This document shows positions 1 through 7,266 of a stretch of 16,148 nt of DNA, piece by piece. The stretch is from contig JAJYBQ010000024.1 in the NCBI GenBank assembly GCA_021778935.1, positions 1 to 16,148 on the forward strand, written 5' to 3'. The stretch is from Pseudomonadota bacterium. GTDB taxonomy: Bacteria; Pseudomonadota; Gammaproteobacteria; Burkholderiales; Burkholderiaceae. The notes beneath the pieces were generated by a model, which saw nothing but the letters and a program-made list of their open reading frames with translations, did no database searches and was not told the origin of the DNA. A program made the position numbers and the translations under genes. Every line of letters begins with the position of its first letter. Position 1 is the first letter of the stretch.

Positions 1-74
1 AGCAGCGGCTCGGACCACCGGGCGCCGCGGGAGCCGTGGGCAAAGAGGACGATTGCATCGCGGTCCGGGGGCAT
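1..74 (-). CDS. CbiX/SirB-type chelatase, N-terminal fragment (cut by window edge)
   Basis: Only the first 24 or so codons are inside the window; the gene continues leftward beyond position 1. The minus-strand reading from ATG at 74-72 gives [20 protein letters not shown] and then SEPL. The [14 protein letters not shown] pattern, with its early His, is typical of the N-terminus of CbiX/SirB-like sirohydrochlorin cobalto/ferrochelatase proteins. In that family the His helps place the metal into the tetrapyrrole during sirohaem or cobalamin synthesis. An AAGGA ribosome-binding site (minus strand, 88-84) lies 9 nt before the ATG. The gene diverges from ssb across a 132-bp gap. The family call rests on a short stretch, so substrate and full length cannot be judged. 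Confidence 0.68.
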   Translation of the reverse strand, partial: MPPDRDAIVLFAHGSRGARWSEPL

Positions 75-91
75 GGCGTGGTGTCCTTGAT

Positions 92-100
92 GGGGGGGGG
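92..100. repeat. Nine-base poly-G tract in the cbiX/ssb gap
   Basis: Nine consecutive G residues on the plus strand (C on the minus strand) lie 18 nt upstream of the chelatase start, next to its ribosome-binding site. It is the longest single-base run I noticed in the window. A role in slippage is only a possibility. Confidence 0.8.
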
Positions 101-152
101 CCGCCGCGTTTGGCGCTACTGGGTCCGGCGGTGGCGCGCACGCCGGTTGCCG

Positions 153-158
153 TATTAT
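153..158 (+). promoter_or_regulatory. Possible -10 element for ssb
   Basis: TATTAT stands out in a GC-rich gap 48 nt before the ssb start codon and is a plausible -10 hexamer. No good -35 lies 16-18 nt upstream (about 130-136 reads GGTGGCG), so the assignment is weak. Confidence 0.25.
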
Positions 159-206
159 CGCCGGATGCGGAGCGCGGCGGCGCTCGTGACGAATCGGAGA
201 AAAGCG

Positions 207-686
207 ATGGCATCGGTGAACAAGGTGATTCTGGTCGGCAACCTCGGCCGCGATCCGGAGGTCCGGTACAGCCCGGACGGAGCGGCGATGGCCAACATTT
301 CCGTCGCCACGACGTCGCAATGGAAGGACAAGAACACCGGAGAGAAGCGCGAAGAGACCGAATGGCACCGCGTCTCGTTTTTCGGCCGCCTGGCGGAGGT
401 CGCCGGCGAGTACCTCCGGAAGGGTTCGTCGGTGTACATCGAGGGCCGGCTGCGGACGCGCAAGTGGCAGGACAAGGAAAGCGGCCAGGACCGCTACAGC
501 ACGGAAATCGTCGCCGACGTGATGCAGATGCTCGGCGGCCGCCAGGGCGGCGGGGCGCCGATGGACGATGAGCCGCGCGCTGCGCGCCCCCCGGCATCCG
601 CGCCGCGCCAAGCCGCCCGGCCGGCGGGCAGGGAATCCGAGCCGGCGGGCGGGGTGGCCGAACTGGACGACGATATTCCATTCTAG
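207..686 (+). CDS. ssb: Single-stranded DNA-binding protein SSB
   Basis: The product coats single-stranded DNA during replication, repair and recombination, and recruits partner proteins through its C-terminal tip. The 159-residue protein is a typical SSB length. It begins [20 protein letters not shown], the conserved OB-fold start, and the OB domain runs to about residue 112. A flexible linker rich in Gly, Ala, Pro and Arg follows. It ends in the acidic tip DDDIPF, the canonical partner-binding motif. The reading frame stays open further upstream, but those residues are low-complexity and unlike SSB. ATG 207 is preceded by GGAG at 196-199, 7 nt away, and matches the family start. It is transcribed divergently from the chelatase gene. 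The next intact gene on this strand is far away, so it is probably monocistronic. Confidence 0.97.
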   Translation: MASVNKVILVGNLGRDPEVRYSPDGAAMANISVATTSQWKDKNTGEKREETEWHRVSFFGRLAEVAGEYLRKGSSVYIEGRLRTRKWQDKESGQDRYSTEIVADVMQMLGGRQGGGAPMDDEPRAARPPASAPRQAARPAGRESEPAGGVAELDDDIPF

Positions 687-775
687 AAATCGGCGCCGGC
701 ACGCGACCCAAAGCCGAATTCGCGACGCGTCCGCATTCCGCTGCGCCACCATCCGATGTTGGAGCAGCGCGTCCA

Positions 776-1199
776 TCATGGTTCGTGGATCGACTTCCCG
801 CTCGGAAGGGGTTGAAAACTGCGACACCGGGAGACTTGAAGTCGGCAACATTGCGGGTCACGACTGCCAGACCGTGGACGCAAGCCGTTGCCGCGATCAT
901 CGCATCTTCGCGCAGGGTGTTGGACTTCCCGTGCATGAGCTTTGCCCAGGCGCGGAATGCCGCGCCGTCGAGCGGAAGGACGTTGTATGCGCTCGCGAGC
1001 AAATCGAGCCAAGCCTCGATTTCATCGGCTTTTGCATTGTCTTGGTCCCTGGTCAGCGCAATACCGGCCTGGATTTCGCCCAAGGTGACGGCGGAGAGGA
1101 ACAAATGGGCGTCATCGACGGAACGCACCCATGCGACAACGGCACCATGGGGCTTCGGCTTGCGCAGTTCGGAGACGATGTGGTGTCGAGGAGAAACAT
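776..1199 (-). pseudogene. Frameshifted PIN-domain toxin (VapC/FitB-like)
   Basis: VapC-type toxins are small PIN-fold ribonucleases that use a cluster of acidic residues and Mg2+ to cut tRNA or other RNA. The minus strand from ATG 1199 reads MFLLDT and then loses frame at 1181-1180. One frame over it resumes as IVSELRKPKPHGAVVAW, LSAVTLGEIQAG, LMHGKSNTLREDAMIAATA and VVTRNVADF...GVAVFNPFRAG, a complete PIN series. Restoring one A at the break gives DTN, the invariant PIN motif. A second single-base loss in the C-run at 797-799 (G-run on the coding strand) would explain why the frame runs on without a stop. Shifting there gives KSIHEP and a TGA at 778-776, for a protein of about 140 residues. 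Catalytic Asp5, the GE Glu, the ED Asp and the RN..D Asp are all present. The gene is either decayed or affected by indel sequencing errors. No antitoxin is recognisable upstream. Confidence 0.82.
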
Positions 1200-1396
1200 G
1201 CGATCAGCGAATTGCCCGGACTGCGCGACGCTTGGCGTGACCACGATGCGGCACGATCAATAGAAGCCGCGGATTCCGTCCGGCCGGATGTCCGTTCTGG
1301 AGCAGTCCGGTCGGGCCAGTCGACGTCTCTTCGGCGCCGAATTTTGCAGGACTGTACCGAAGCATTGGGGGCCGCGGGAGCGTTCCACGCCAATCT
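1200..1396. other. Intergenic stretch with no recognised gene
   Basis: These 197 bp lie between the phosphatase stop and the start of the broken PIN gene, where a Phd/YefM- or VapB-type antitoxin would be expected on the minus strand. One minus-strand frame ends in TGA at 1206-1204, 4 nt before the PIN ATG, as a coupled antitoxin would. However, its sequence resembles no antitoxin I know, and upstream it only shadows the phosphatase in another frame. A 10-bp palindrome (TCCGGCCGGA) sits at 1279-1288. I see no RNA gene or convincing promoter. Confidence 0.5.
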
Positions 1397-2263
1397 TTAC
1401 GAAGCACCACACCAGGATTTCGCCGCCAATACTTCCGCATGCAACGCGGCGGTTGTCGTCGCGATCGCCGAGGGTTCCGCCAGCGGATCGCCGCCGTTCC
1501 AGCCGCTGATGCACCCGCCCGCCCCTTCGATGACCGGTACGAGCGCGGCGATATCCCAGTAGGACAGAACGGGGTCGAGCATGACGTCGGCCCCGCCCGT
1601 TGCCAGGGAAAAATACCCGAAGCAGTCACCCCAGGTGCGCGCCAGCTTTGCCTGCCCGGCGATCCGGCCCAGCGGCTCTTCCGAACCCTGTTCGCGGGAA
1701 CCGGGGAGCGAGGTCATCAGCACGGTGGCCTGCGCCAGCGGGCGCGACGCACGCACGCGCGCCTCCCGTTCCGTGCCGTCCGCAAGATGCAGCGTCGTGC
1801 GGGTACCCCGGCCGATGAGCGAAACCCCCGCGGCGGCGTGGGCGATGCATCCCAGGATCGGCCGATATCCGCAGCCGTCGTCCCTTTCCAGGGCAATCAG
1901 GGTGCCGAAGAGAAAGCAATTGCTTACAAACGCCTTGGTTCCATCCACCGGATCAAGAATCCACCGGTAGCGGTCGCCCTCCTGCACGCCGAATTCCTCG
2001 CCCAGGATGCCGTGCCCCGGATAGCGGGCAAGGATCCGTTCCCGTAGCGCCGCTTCCGCGCCGCGATCTGCGGCCGTGACGGGTGACGCGTCCGCTTTGT
2101 CCTGCACGTCGATTCCCATCAGGAACAGCGGTCGGATGACGTCGAACGCGCAAGCGACCAACTCCTGCAGGAAGGGTACGAATTCCCGTTCCTCGGCGGC
2201 CTCGAGCGCGGCGCTGTACCGCTGCCGGGTCTCCGGTGTGATTCCGGTCGTTTCCAATGGCAT
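1397..2263 (-). CDS. Inositol-monophosphatase-family phosphatase, HisN-like (probable histidinol-phosphatase)
   Basis: Members of this Mg2+-dependent, Li+-sensitive superfamily remove phosphate from inositol phosphates, histidinol phosphate or 3'-phosphoadenosine phosphate. The 288-residue product has the full metal-site set: GEEFG at 88-92, ILDPVDGT at 102-109 and YWDIAALVPVIEGAGG at 235-250. The phrases WGDCFGY (211-217) and LDPVDGTKAFVSN..LFGTLIAL resemble HisN-type histidinol-phosphatases more than CysQ or SuhB, so histidine biosynthesis is the best guess, by inference. No other his genes are in the window. The start is uncertain. ATG 2263 has an AGGGAG directly against it. The in-frame TTG at 2257 has the same site at an ideal 6-nt distance, giving two fewer residues. 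The frame stays open far upstream, but only antisense to kup. It diverges from kup. Confidence 0.85.
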   Translation of the reverse strand: MPLETTGITPETRQRYSAALEAAEEREFVPFLQELVACAFDVIRPLFLMGIDVQDKADASPVTAADRGAEAALRERILARYPGHGILGEEFGVQEGDRYRWILDPVDGTKAFVSNCFLFGTLIALERDDGCGYRPILGCIAHAAAGVSLIGRGTRTTLHLADGTEREARVRASRPLAQATVLMTSLPGSREQGSEEPLGRIAGQAKLARTWGDCFGYFSLATGGADVMLDPVLSYWDIAALVPVIEGAGGCISGWNGGDPLAEPSAIATTTAALHAEVLAAKSWCGAS

Positions 2264-2312
2264 CTCCCTGACGTGATTCCCATGTAACGCGACGCAGCAT
2301 TTTGGTGCAATG

Positions 2313-2334
2313 CGGAAAAAATTGTTGTTTTCCG
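2313..2334. promoter_or_regulatory. Inverted repeat in the hisN-like/kup divergent gap
   Basis: CGGAAAA (2313-2319) and TTTTCCG (2328-2334) form a perfect 7-bp inverted repeat around an 8-base AT-rich spacer. It lies between two divergent start codons, 50 nt from the phosphatase and 72 nt from kup, which suits an operator better than a terminator. No regulator is identified. Confidence 0.4.
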
Positions 2335-2345
2335 TTCCCCGCAGG

Positions 2346-2376
2346 TTGATCCGGACGGATACTACCGGCTTACACT
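2346..2376 (+). promoter_or_regulatory. Possible sigma70-type promoter for kup
   Basis: TTGATC (2346-2351) and TACACT (2371-2376) each match four of six consensus bases. The 19-bp spacing is longer than ideal. The -10 is 29 nt upstream of the kup ATG and just downstream of the inverted repeat at 2313-2334. Confidence 0.3.
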
Positions 2377-2405
2377 CGCCCCCTTTCCTCGCTTCGGGAG
2401 ATGGG

Positions 2406-4274
2406 ATGAGTGGCTCATCCGATCGGACGGTTCCCCAGGTCAAGCAGTCATCGCTGGTGCTTGGCGCACTGGGGGTGGTGTACGGCGATATCGGCACCAG
2501 TCCTTTGTACACCCTGCAGACGACGTATGGCTCCGCCGGTGTGGGAGGGCCCGAGGTGGCATTGGGCGCTTTGTCGTTGATCGTCTGGACGCTGATCATC
2601 ATCGTGTCGATCAAGTACGCCGCGCTGATCATGCGCGCGGATAACGACGGCGAGGGTGGGATTCTGGCTCTGATGGCGCAGCTTGCGATGAAGGGGCGCG
2701 ACCATCCGGTCGTGGTTGCGCTCGGGATTCTCGGTGCAGCCATGCTCTACGGGGACGGCGCGATCACTCCGGCGATTTCGGTGTTGAGCGCGCTGGAGGG
2801 TTTGAAAATCCCGGCGCCGCAGCTGGCGCCGTACGTTCTGCCCACCGCGGTGGCCGTGCTGTTCTCGTTGTTCGCGATCCAGCGCCGCGGCACGAAGAGC
2901 ATCGGCAATCTGTTCGGCCCGGTCATGGTCGTGTGGTTTCTGGTGATCGGCATTCTGGGCTTGGTTCATGTCGTCCTGCGTCCGTCGGTGCTCGCGGCGT
3001 TCGATCCTCGTTTCGGGCTGCGTTTCCTGGCGGATCATGGCCGTGCCAGCCTGCCCATCCTCGGCTCGGTGTTCCTGTGCTCCACCGGCGCGGAAGCGCT
3101 CTATGCGGATATGGGCCACTTCGGCGCGCGTCCTCTGCGCCTTGGCTGGTACGGATTTGTCTTTCCGGCGCTGCTGCTCAACTATGCCGGCCAGACGGCG
3201 CTCGCGCTGGACCATGCGATGAAGCCGAATGACAACCCGTTTTTCTTGATCGTCCCGTCCTGGGGCCAGATCCCGATGGTCGTGCTCGCGACCCTGGCAA
3301 CCATCATCGCCAGCCAGGCGATCATCAGCGGCGTGTATTCGATGACGCGGCAGGCGATCCAGCTCGACCTTTGTCCGCGGCTGGTCGTCACGCATACTTC
3401 GGAAACCGGCTACGGTCAGATCTACATCGGTGCGGTGAACTGGCTGCTGATGGTGTTCACGCTGGGATTGACGCTCGGCTTCGGTTCGTCGGACCGGCTG
3501 TCGGCGGCGTACGGCATTGCGGTGGCGATCACGATGCTGCTCACCACCTTTCTCATCTTCCGCGTCATGCGCGACCGCTGGGGATGGCCGTGGGCGGTGG
3601 TCATCGGGATCGTCGGCACGTTTGCCGCAGTCGACCTTTCCTTCGTCGTGGCGAACATGACCAAAGTGGCCGACGGCGGCTGGGTGCCGCTGGCGGCGGG
3701 AGCCCTGATCTTTTTCGTCATGCAGTCGTGGCGGTCCGGCCGTCGCGCGGTGGCGCGGCAGACGGCGCGCGAGACGATCCCGTTGCAGGATTTCATCGCA
3801 ACCCTGAATGGTGTCTCGCATGTCCCCGGAACGGCGGTCTACCTCGCGCGGCGAACCGACGTGGTGCCCCTTGCGCTATTGCACAGCCTCAAACACTACT
3901 CGGCCCTGCACGAGCGCAACGCGATTCTGCATGTCGTCACGGAGCAGACGCCGCGCGTTCCGCCGGCCGAGCGGGCCGAGGTGGCGTCGCTCGGTAAGGG
4001 GTTCTATCGCATCGTTCTGCGCTACGGGTTCATGGAATCGCCGGACCTCCCGGCGGCGTTGATGCGCTGCACCCTGGATGGCGAGGGCTTCGAGATGATG
4101 CGAACCACGTTTTTCGTTTCTCGGGAAACCGTGGCGGTTGCGCCCGGACGTCTGCACTTGCGTGCCCCGCGTCGGATCTTCGTTTGGCTGCATCGGAACG
4201 CCGCCGATGCAACCGAATTCTTCCGGATTCCGCGCAACCGGATCGTGGAACTCGGTTCCCGGATCGAGGTCTGA
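2406..4274 (+). CDS. kup: Low-affinity potassium transporter Kup
   Basis: Kup/HAK/KT proteins bring K+ across the inner membrane, probably in symport with protons. The 622-residue product has the usual bacterial length. It opens with the family signature GVVYGDIGTSPLYT at residues 23-36, followed by LYGDGAITPAISVLSALEGL. About twelve hydrophobic segments fill residues 15-450, and a soluble C-terminal domain follows (from about PLQDFIATLNGVSHVPGTAVY). I chose ATG 2406 because GGGAG at 2396-2400 lies 5 nt upstream and MSGSSDRTVPQ leads straight into the signature. An in-frame start at 2310 would add 32 residues that do not look like Kup, and would run through the promoter region. It is probably transcribed alone, diverging from the phosphatase gene. 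Confidence 0.96.
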   Translation: MSGSSDRTVPQVKQSSLVLGALGVVYGDIGTSPLYTLQTTYGSAGVGGPEVALGALSLIVWTLIIIVSIKYAALIMRADNDGEGGILALMAQLAMKGRDHPVVVALGILGAAMLYGDGAITPAISVLSALEGLKIPAPQLAPYVLPTAVAVLFSLFAIQRRGTKSIGNLFGPVMVVWFLVIGILGLVHVVLRPSVLAAFDPRFGLRFLADHGRASLPILGSVFLCSTGAEALYADMGHFGARPLRLGWYGFVFPALLLNYAGQTALALDHAMKPNDNPFFLIVPSWGQIPMVVLATLATIIASQAIISGVYSMTRQAIQLDLCPRLVVTHTSETGYGQIYIGAVNWLLMVFTLGLTLGFGSSDRLSAAYGIAVAITMLLTTFLIFRVMRDRWGWPWAVVIGIVGTFAAVDLSFVVANMTKVADGGWVPLAAGALIFFVMQSWRSGRRAVARQTARETIPLQDFIATLNGVSHVPGTAVYLARRTDVVPLALLHSLKHYSALHERNAILHVVTEQTPRVPPAERAEVASLGKGFYRIVLRYGFMESPDLPAALMRCTLDGEGFEMMRTTFFVSRETVAVAPGRLHLRAPRRIFVWLHRNAADATEFFRIPRNRIVELGSRIEV

Positions 4275-4328
4275 CGGCGGGTCGCGGTCCCCTGTCCGGG
4301 GTGGGGCCCGGCGTTGGTCCGCCGGCGC

Positions 4329-4357
4329 GTGCCACGGCCGAATGGTTTTCTTATAAT
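4329..4357 (+). promoter_or_regulatory. Sigma70-type promoter for the fmdB-DUF502-aspS cluster
   Basis: A perfect TATAAT at 4352-4357 is preceded at 17 bp by GTGCCA (4329-4334), which matches four of six -35 bases. The predicted transcript start, around 4364, leaves a leader of about 24 nt before the fmdB ATG. This is the most convincing promoter in the window. Confidence 0.65.
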
Positions 4358-4387
4358 TCAGACAGTTGCGGTTTTTGCGAGATTGCC

Positions 4388-4651
4388 ATGCCGATATACG
4401 CGTACAAGTGCTCGACCTGCCAGTTTGAGCAGGACGTCCTGCAGAAGATTTCCGACGAGCCGTTGCATGTCTGCCCCCACTGCGGTGCGGAGACGTTCGG
4501 GAAGCAACTGACGGCGGCGGGGTTCCAGCTCAAAGGCAGCGGCTGGTATGCCACGGATTTCAAGGGTGGGTCGTCCAAGCCGGCGAAGGATGAATCCAAG
4601 GCCGCGCCGCCCTGCGGCGGCGGCGCGTGTCCGGCGTGCCCGGTCAAATAA
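4388..4651 (+). CDS. FmdB-family zinc-ribbon protein
   Basis: An 87-residue protein of the FmdB putative regulatory family. It starts MPIYAYKCSTC, the family hallmark. The zinc ribbon is formed by Cys8, Cys11, Cys29 and Cys32 (CSTC...CPHC), presumably binding one Zn2+. A central segment, KQLTAAGFQLKGSGWYATDF, is also conserved in the family. The tail is low-complexity and carries three more cysteines (Cys76, Cys81, Cys84) in PPCGGGACPACPVK. The biochemical role is unknown; the name comes from an amide-utilisation locus. It is the first gene after the TATAAT promoter and precedes the DUF502 and aspS genes, an order familiar from betaproteobacteria. The ribosome-binding site is weak (GAG at 4379-4381). 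Confidence 0.93.
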   Translation: MPIYAYKCSTCQFEQDVLQKISDEPLHVCPHCGAETFGKQLTAAGFQLKGSGWYATDFKGGSSKPAKDESKAAPPCGGGACPACPVK

Positions 4652-4796
4652 ACGGCACTTGGCGATCCCAGGACGCGCGCGTGCGGCTCCGACGAGACCA
4701 GCCTCGGCGTGAAGGCGGCCGCGCGCGGGCGTGCGCGGTGGGAGCCGGCGCCGGGCTTTGCGTGGCGCCGCCAGGAGCGCCGGATACCACCCGGAC

Positions 4797-5423
4797 ATGC
4801 TGAAAAAATATCTGGTCACCGGCTTGCTCATCTGGGTTCCGCTCGCGCTCACGATCTGGGTCTTGCACATGATCGTGACCAGCATGGACAGCACCCTGCT
4901 CCTGTTGCCGCCGCGGTGGCGGCCGCAGCGCTGGCTGGGGTACGATGTGCCCGGGTCGGGGGTCGTGCTGACGTTTTTGGTGGTGCTGGTGACGGGCGTG
5001 TTCGCTGCCAACATCCTTGGCCAGCGCGTGGTGCGCTGGTGGGAGGCGATCCTCGGGCGGATTCCGATCGTCTCGAGCATCTACCGCAGCGTCAAGCAGG
5101 TTTCCGATACCCTGCTCGCGCAGGACGGGCACTCGTTCCGCCGCGCGGTCCTGGTGGAGTTTCCGCAGCCGGGCCAATGGGCGGTGGGATTCGTGGTCGG
5201 TGCGGCGGGCGTGGGCATCTCGCCGTACATCGATCCGGACTCGATCACCGTGTACGTCCCCACGGCACCGAATCCGACATCGGGCTACACCCTGATTGTC
5301 CTGGCGAGCGAGGTTCGCGATGTGCAGATGAGCGTCGACGAGGCGCTCAAATTCGTGATTTCGATGGGCGTTGTGTCGCCGCCGGACGGTTCCTCCGAGA
5401 CGCGGGAGCGTTCGGGTTCGTAG
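4797..5423 (+). CDS. DUF502 family inner-membrane protein
   Basis: A 208-residue membrane protein of unknown biochemical function. It starts MLKKYLVTGLLIWVPLALTI, typical of DUF502, and this first hydrophobic segment (about residues 4-27) is followed by a second around 55-75 (VVLTFLVVLVTGVFAANILG). The conserved cytoplasmic stretch GRIPIVSSIYRSVKQVSDTL follows, and then a soluble C-terminal domain with FPQPGQWAVGFV and VYVPTAPNPTSGY. It lies 145 bp after fmdB and 30 nt before aspS, so it probably shares their transcript. The frame is open 22 codons further upstream, but those Arg-rich residues are not family-like. No good ribosome-binding site lies within 12 nt; the AGGAG at 4773-4777 is too far for this ATG. 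Confidence 0.93.
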   Translation: MLKKYLVTGLLIWVPLALTIWVLHMIVTSMDSTLLLLPPRWRPQRWLGYDVPGSGVVLTFLVVLVTGVFAANILGQRVVRWWEAILGRIPIVSSIYRSVKQVSDTLLAQDGHSFRRAVLVEFPQPGQWAVGFVVGAAGVGISPYIDPDSITVYVPTAPNPTSGYTLIVLASEVRDVQMSVDEALKFVISMGVVSPPDGSSETRERSGS

Positions 5424-5435
5424 TTTTCAACATCC

Positions 5436-5443
5436 GGAGAAAG
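5436..5443 (+). promoter_or_regulatory. aspS ribosome-binding site that leaves the start ambiguous
   Basis: GGAGAAAG lies 10 nt before ATG 5454 measured from its last base, but only 1 nt before an in-frame TTG at 5445 (GGAG to TTG spacing 5 nt). Family alignment favours the ATG (MRTEYCG); the spacing does not exclude TTG, which would add three residues. Confidence 0.55.
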
Positions 5444-5453
5444 TTTGCGTTTT

Positions 5454-7247
5454 ATGCGTACCGAATATTGCGGGCGGGTGGACAGGCGTTTCGTTGGGCA
5501 GGCGGTGACGCTGTGCGGATGGGTGCATCGCCGCCGTGATCACGGCGGCGTGATCTTCATCGATCTGCGCGACCGCGAAGGGCTGGTGCAGGTGGTTTTC
5601 GATCCCGCCTCGCCCGACGTCTTCCGCCTTGCCGAATCGCTGCGCGGCGAGTACTGCATCCAGGTGACGGGTACCGTCCGTCCCCGCCCGGAAGGTACCG
5701 CCAATTCGGGCTTGGCTTCCGGCGAGATCGAGGTGTTGTGCGCCGCGCTGGAAGTGCTCAACGTCTCGGTTACCCCGCCGTTCCAGGTGGACGACGACGA
5801 TCTCTCGGAGACCACCCGGCTCACGCATCGCGTCCTCGATCTGCGCCGTCCGGCGATGCAGAACAACCTGCGGCTGCGTTATCGCGTTGCCATGGCAGCT
5901 CGGCGATTCCTCGATGCCCAGGGGTTCCTCGACATCGAAACGCCGATGCTCACGAAGAGCACGCCGGAAGGGGCGCGGGACTACCTCGTGCCGTCGCGCG
6001 TGCATGACGGCATGTTTTTCGCGCTGCCGCAGTCCCCCCAGCTCTTCAAGCAACTGCTCATGGTTGCGGGCTACGACCGTTACTACCAGATCGTCAAGTG
6101 TTTCCGCGACGAGGATCTGCGTGCAGACCGGCAGCCCGAGTTTACTCAGATCGACGTGGAGACGTCCTTCCTGGGTGAGGGGGAGATCCGCACGTTGATG
6201 GAATCCATGGTCCGCGAGATATTCCGCGAGGCGATGGCGGTGGAACTGCCGGACCCGTTCCCGACCATTACCCATGCCGAAGCGATGTCCCGGTACGGGT
6301 CCGATAAGCCGGACCTGCGTGTGCGAATGGAGCTCACGGAACTCACCGATTGCATGCGCGACGTCGAGTTCAAGATTTTCCGGGCGGCGGCCGAGCTTGC
6401 GGACGGCCGGGTGGCCGCCTTGCGGGTCCCGGGCGGCGCCGCCATGCCACGCTCGGAAATCGACGCCTACACCCAGTTCGTCGCGATCCATGGTGCGAAG
6501 GGCCTGGCCTACATCAAGGTCAACGAGCGCGCGAAAGGGCGCGACGGATTGCAGTCGCCGATCGTGAAGAGTCTGCACGATGCGGCTCTGCAAACCATCC
6601 TCGCGCGTAGCGGCGCGCAGGACGGCGACCTGCTCTTTTTCGGTGCCGATCGCGCCAAGATCGTCGCGGCGAGCCTGGGCGCGCTACGCGTACGCATCGG
6701 ACATTCGGAGTTCGGTCGCAAGAACGGACTGTTCGAGGAAGGCTGGCGCCCGCTGTGGGTCGTGGATTTCCCGATGTTCGAATTCGATGATGAGGAGCAG
6801 CGGTGGGTTGCTGCCCATCATCCGTTCACCGCACCGAAGGACGGGCACGAGGATTTCCTCGAGACCGACCCCGGACGTTGTATGGCCAAGGCCTATGATC
6901 TCGCACTCAACGGTTGGGAGGTCGGGGGCGGCTCGGTCCGCATCCACCGCGAAGAAGTGCAGAGCAAGGTTTTCCGGGCGCTCAAGATCGGCTCCGAGGA
7001 TGCGCGCGCCAAGTTCGGGTTTCTGCTCGATGCTTTGCAATATGGTGCGCCGCCCCACGGGGGCATGGCGTTCGGCCTGGACCGGATCGTGACCATGATG
7101 GCGGGTGCGGAGTCGATTCGCGACGTGATCGCATTTCCCAAGACCCAGCGCGCGCAGTGCCTGCTTACGCAGGCGCCATCCGCGGTGGACGAGCGACAGT
7201 TGCGCGAACTGCATATCCGGCTGCGCAATTCCGTCGTCGCGCAGTGA
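5454..7247 (+). CDS. aspS: Aspartyl-tRNA synthetase (probably non-discriminating, AspRS/AsxRS)
   Basis: A class II synthetase that charges tRNA-Asp with aspartate. The 597-residue length is that of the bacterial enzyme, which has an extra GAD insertion domain. Domains in order: the OB-fold anticodon-binding domain (about 1-110, [10 protein letters not shown]...DLRDREG); catalytic motif 1 near [22 protein letters not shown]; motif 2 [16 protein letters not shown] from residue 217; the GAD insertion (about 290-410); and motif 3 GMAFGLDR at 537-544. His30 and Gly81 (numbered from ATG 5454) match the His31/Gly81 pair linked to relaxed, non-discriminating tRNA recognition in Pseudomonas aeruginosa. 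The E. coli enzyme has Leu and Lys there. If so, the enzyme also makes Asp-tRNA-Asn for GatCAB to amidate. It lies 30 nt after the DUF502 gene and 19 nt before the next gene. Confidence 0.97.
   Translation: MRTEYCGRVDRRFVGQAVTLCGWVHRRRDHGGVIFIDLRDREGLVQVVFDPASPDVFRLAESLRGEYCIQVTGTVRPRPEGTANSGLASGEIEVLCAALEVLNVSVTPPFQVDDDDLSETTRLTHRVLDLRRPAMQNNLRLRYRVAMAARRFLDAQGFLDIETPMLTKSTPEGARDYLVPSRVHDGMFFALPQSPQLFKQLLMVAGYDRYYQIVKCFRDEDLRADRQPEFTQIDVETSFLGEGEIRTLMESMVREIFREAMAVELPDPFPTITHAEAMSRYGSDKPDLRVRMELTELTDCMRDVEFKIFRAAAELADGRVAALRVPGGAAMPRSEIDAYTQFVAIHGAKGLAYIKVNERAKGRDGLQSPIVKSLHDAALQTILARSGAQDGDLLFFGADRAKIVAASLGALRVRIGHSEFGRKNGLFEEGWRPLWVVDFPMFEFDDEEQRWVAAHHPFTAPKDGHEDFLETDPGRCMAKAYDLALNGWEVGGGSVRIHREEVQSKVFRALKIGSEDARAKFGFLLDALQYGAPPHGGMAFGLDRIVTMMAGAESIRDVIAFPKTQRAQCLLTQAPSAVDERQLRELHIRLRNSVVAQ
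5529..5550. repeat. Perfect 22-bp palindrome inside aspS
   Basis: The arms CGCCGCCGTGA and TCACGGCGGCG meet with no spacer, 76 nt into aspS. The codons encode the conserved RRRDHGG stretch, so protein constraint may be the whole explanation. Confidence 0.9.
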
Positions 7248-7266
7248 CCTTGCCAGCCATCGTGCC

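Noticed and set aside
568..1263. 231-residue plus-strand open frame overlapping the ssb end
   Set aside because: It begins inside ssb and runs antisense to the PIN-like coding sequence, whose frames carry clear family motifs; the plus-strand reading has none.
2264..2743. N-terminal extension of the HisN-like protein into the kup region
   Set aside because: The frame is open but antisense to kup and through the divergent promoter. The family start and a ribosome-binding site place the true start at 2263 or 2257.
2448..3821. 457-residue minus-strand open frame
   Set aside because: It is antisense to kup, and its Arg/His/Asp/Gln-rich composition is typical of a shadow frame.
4289..4301. CCCC-TGTCC-GGGG hairpin after kup as a terminator
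   Set aside because: The stem has only 4 bp and no T-run, and such short GC stems are common by chance at this base composition.
5427..6593. 388-residue minus-strand open frame
   Set aside because: It is antisense to aspS, and it resembles no protein.
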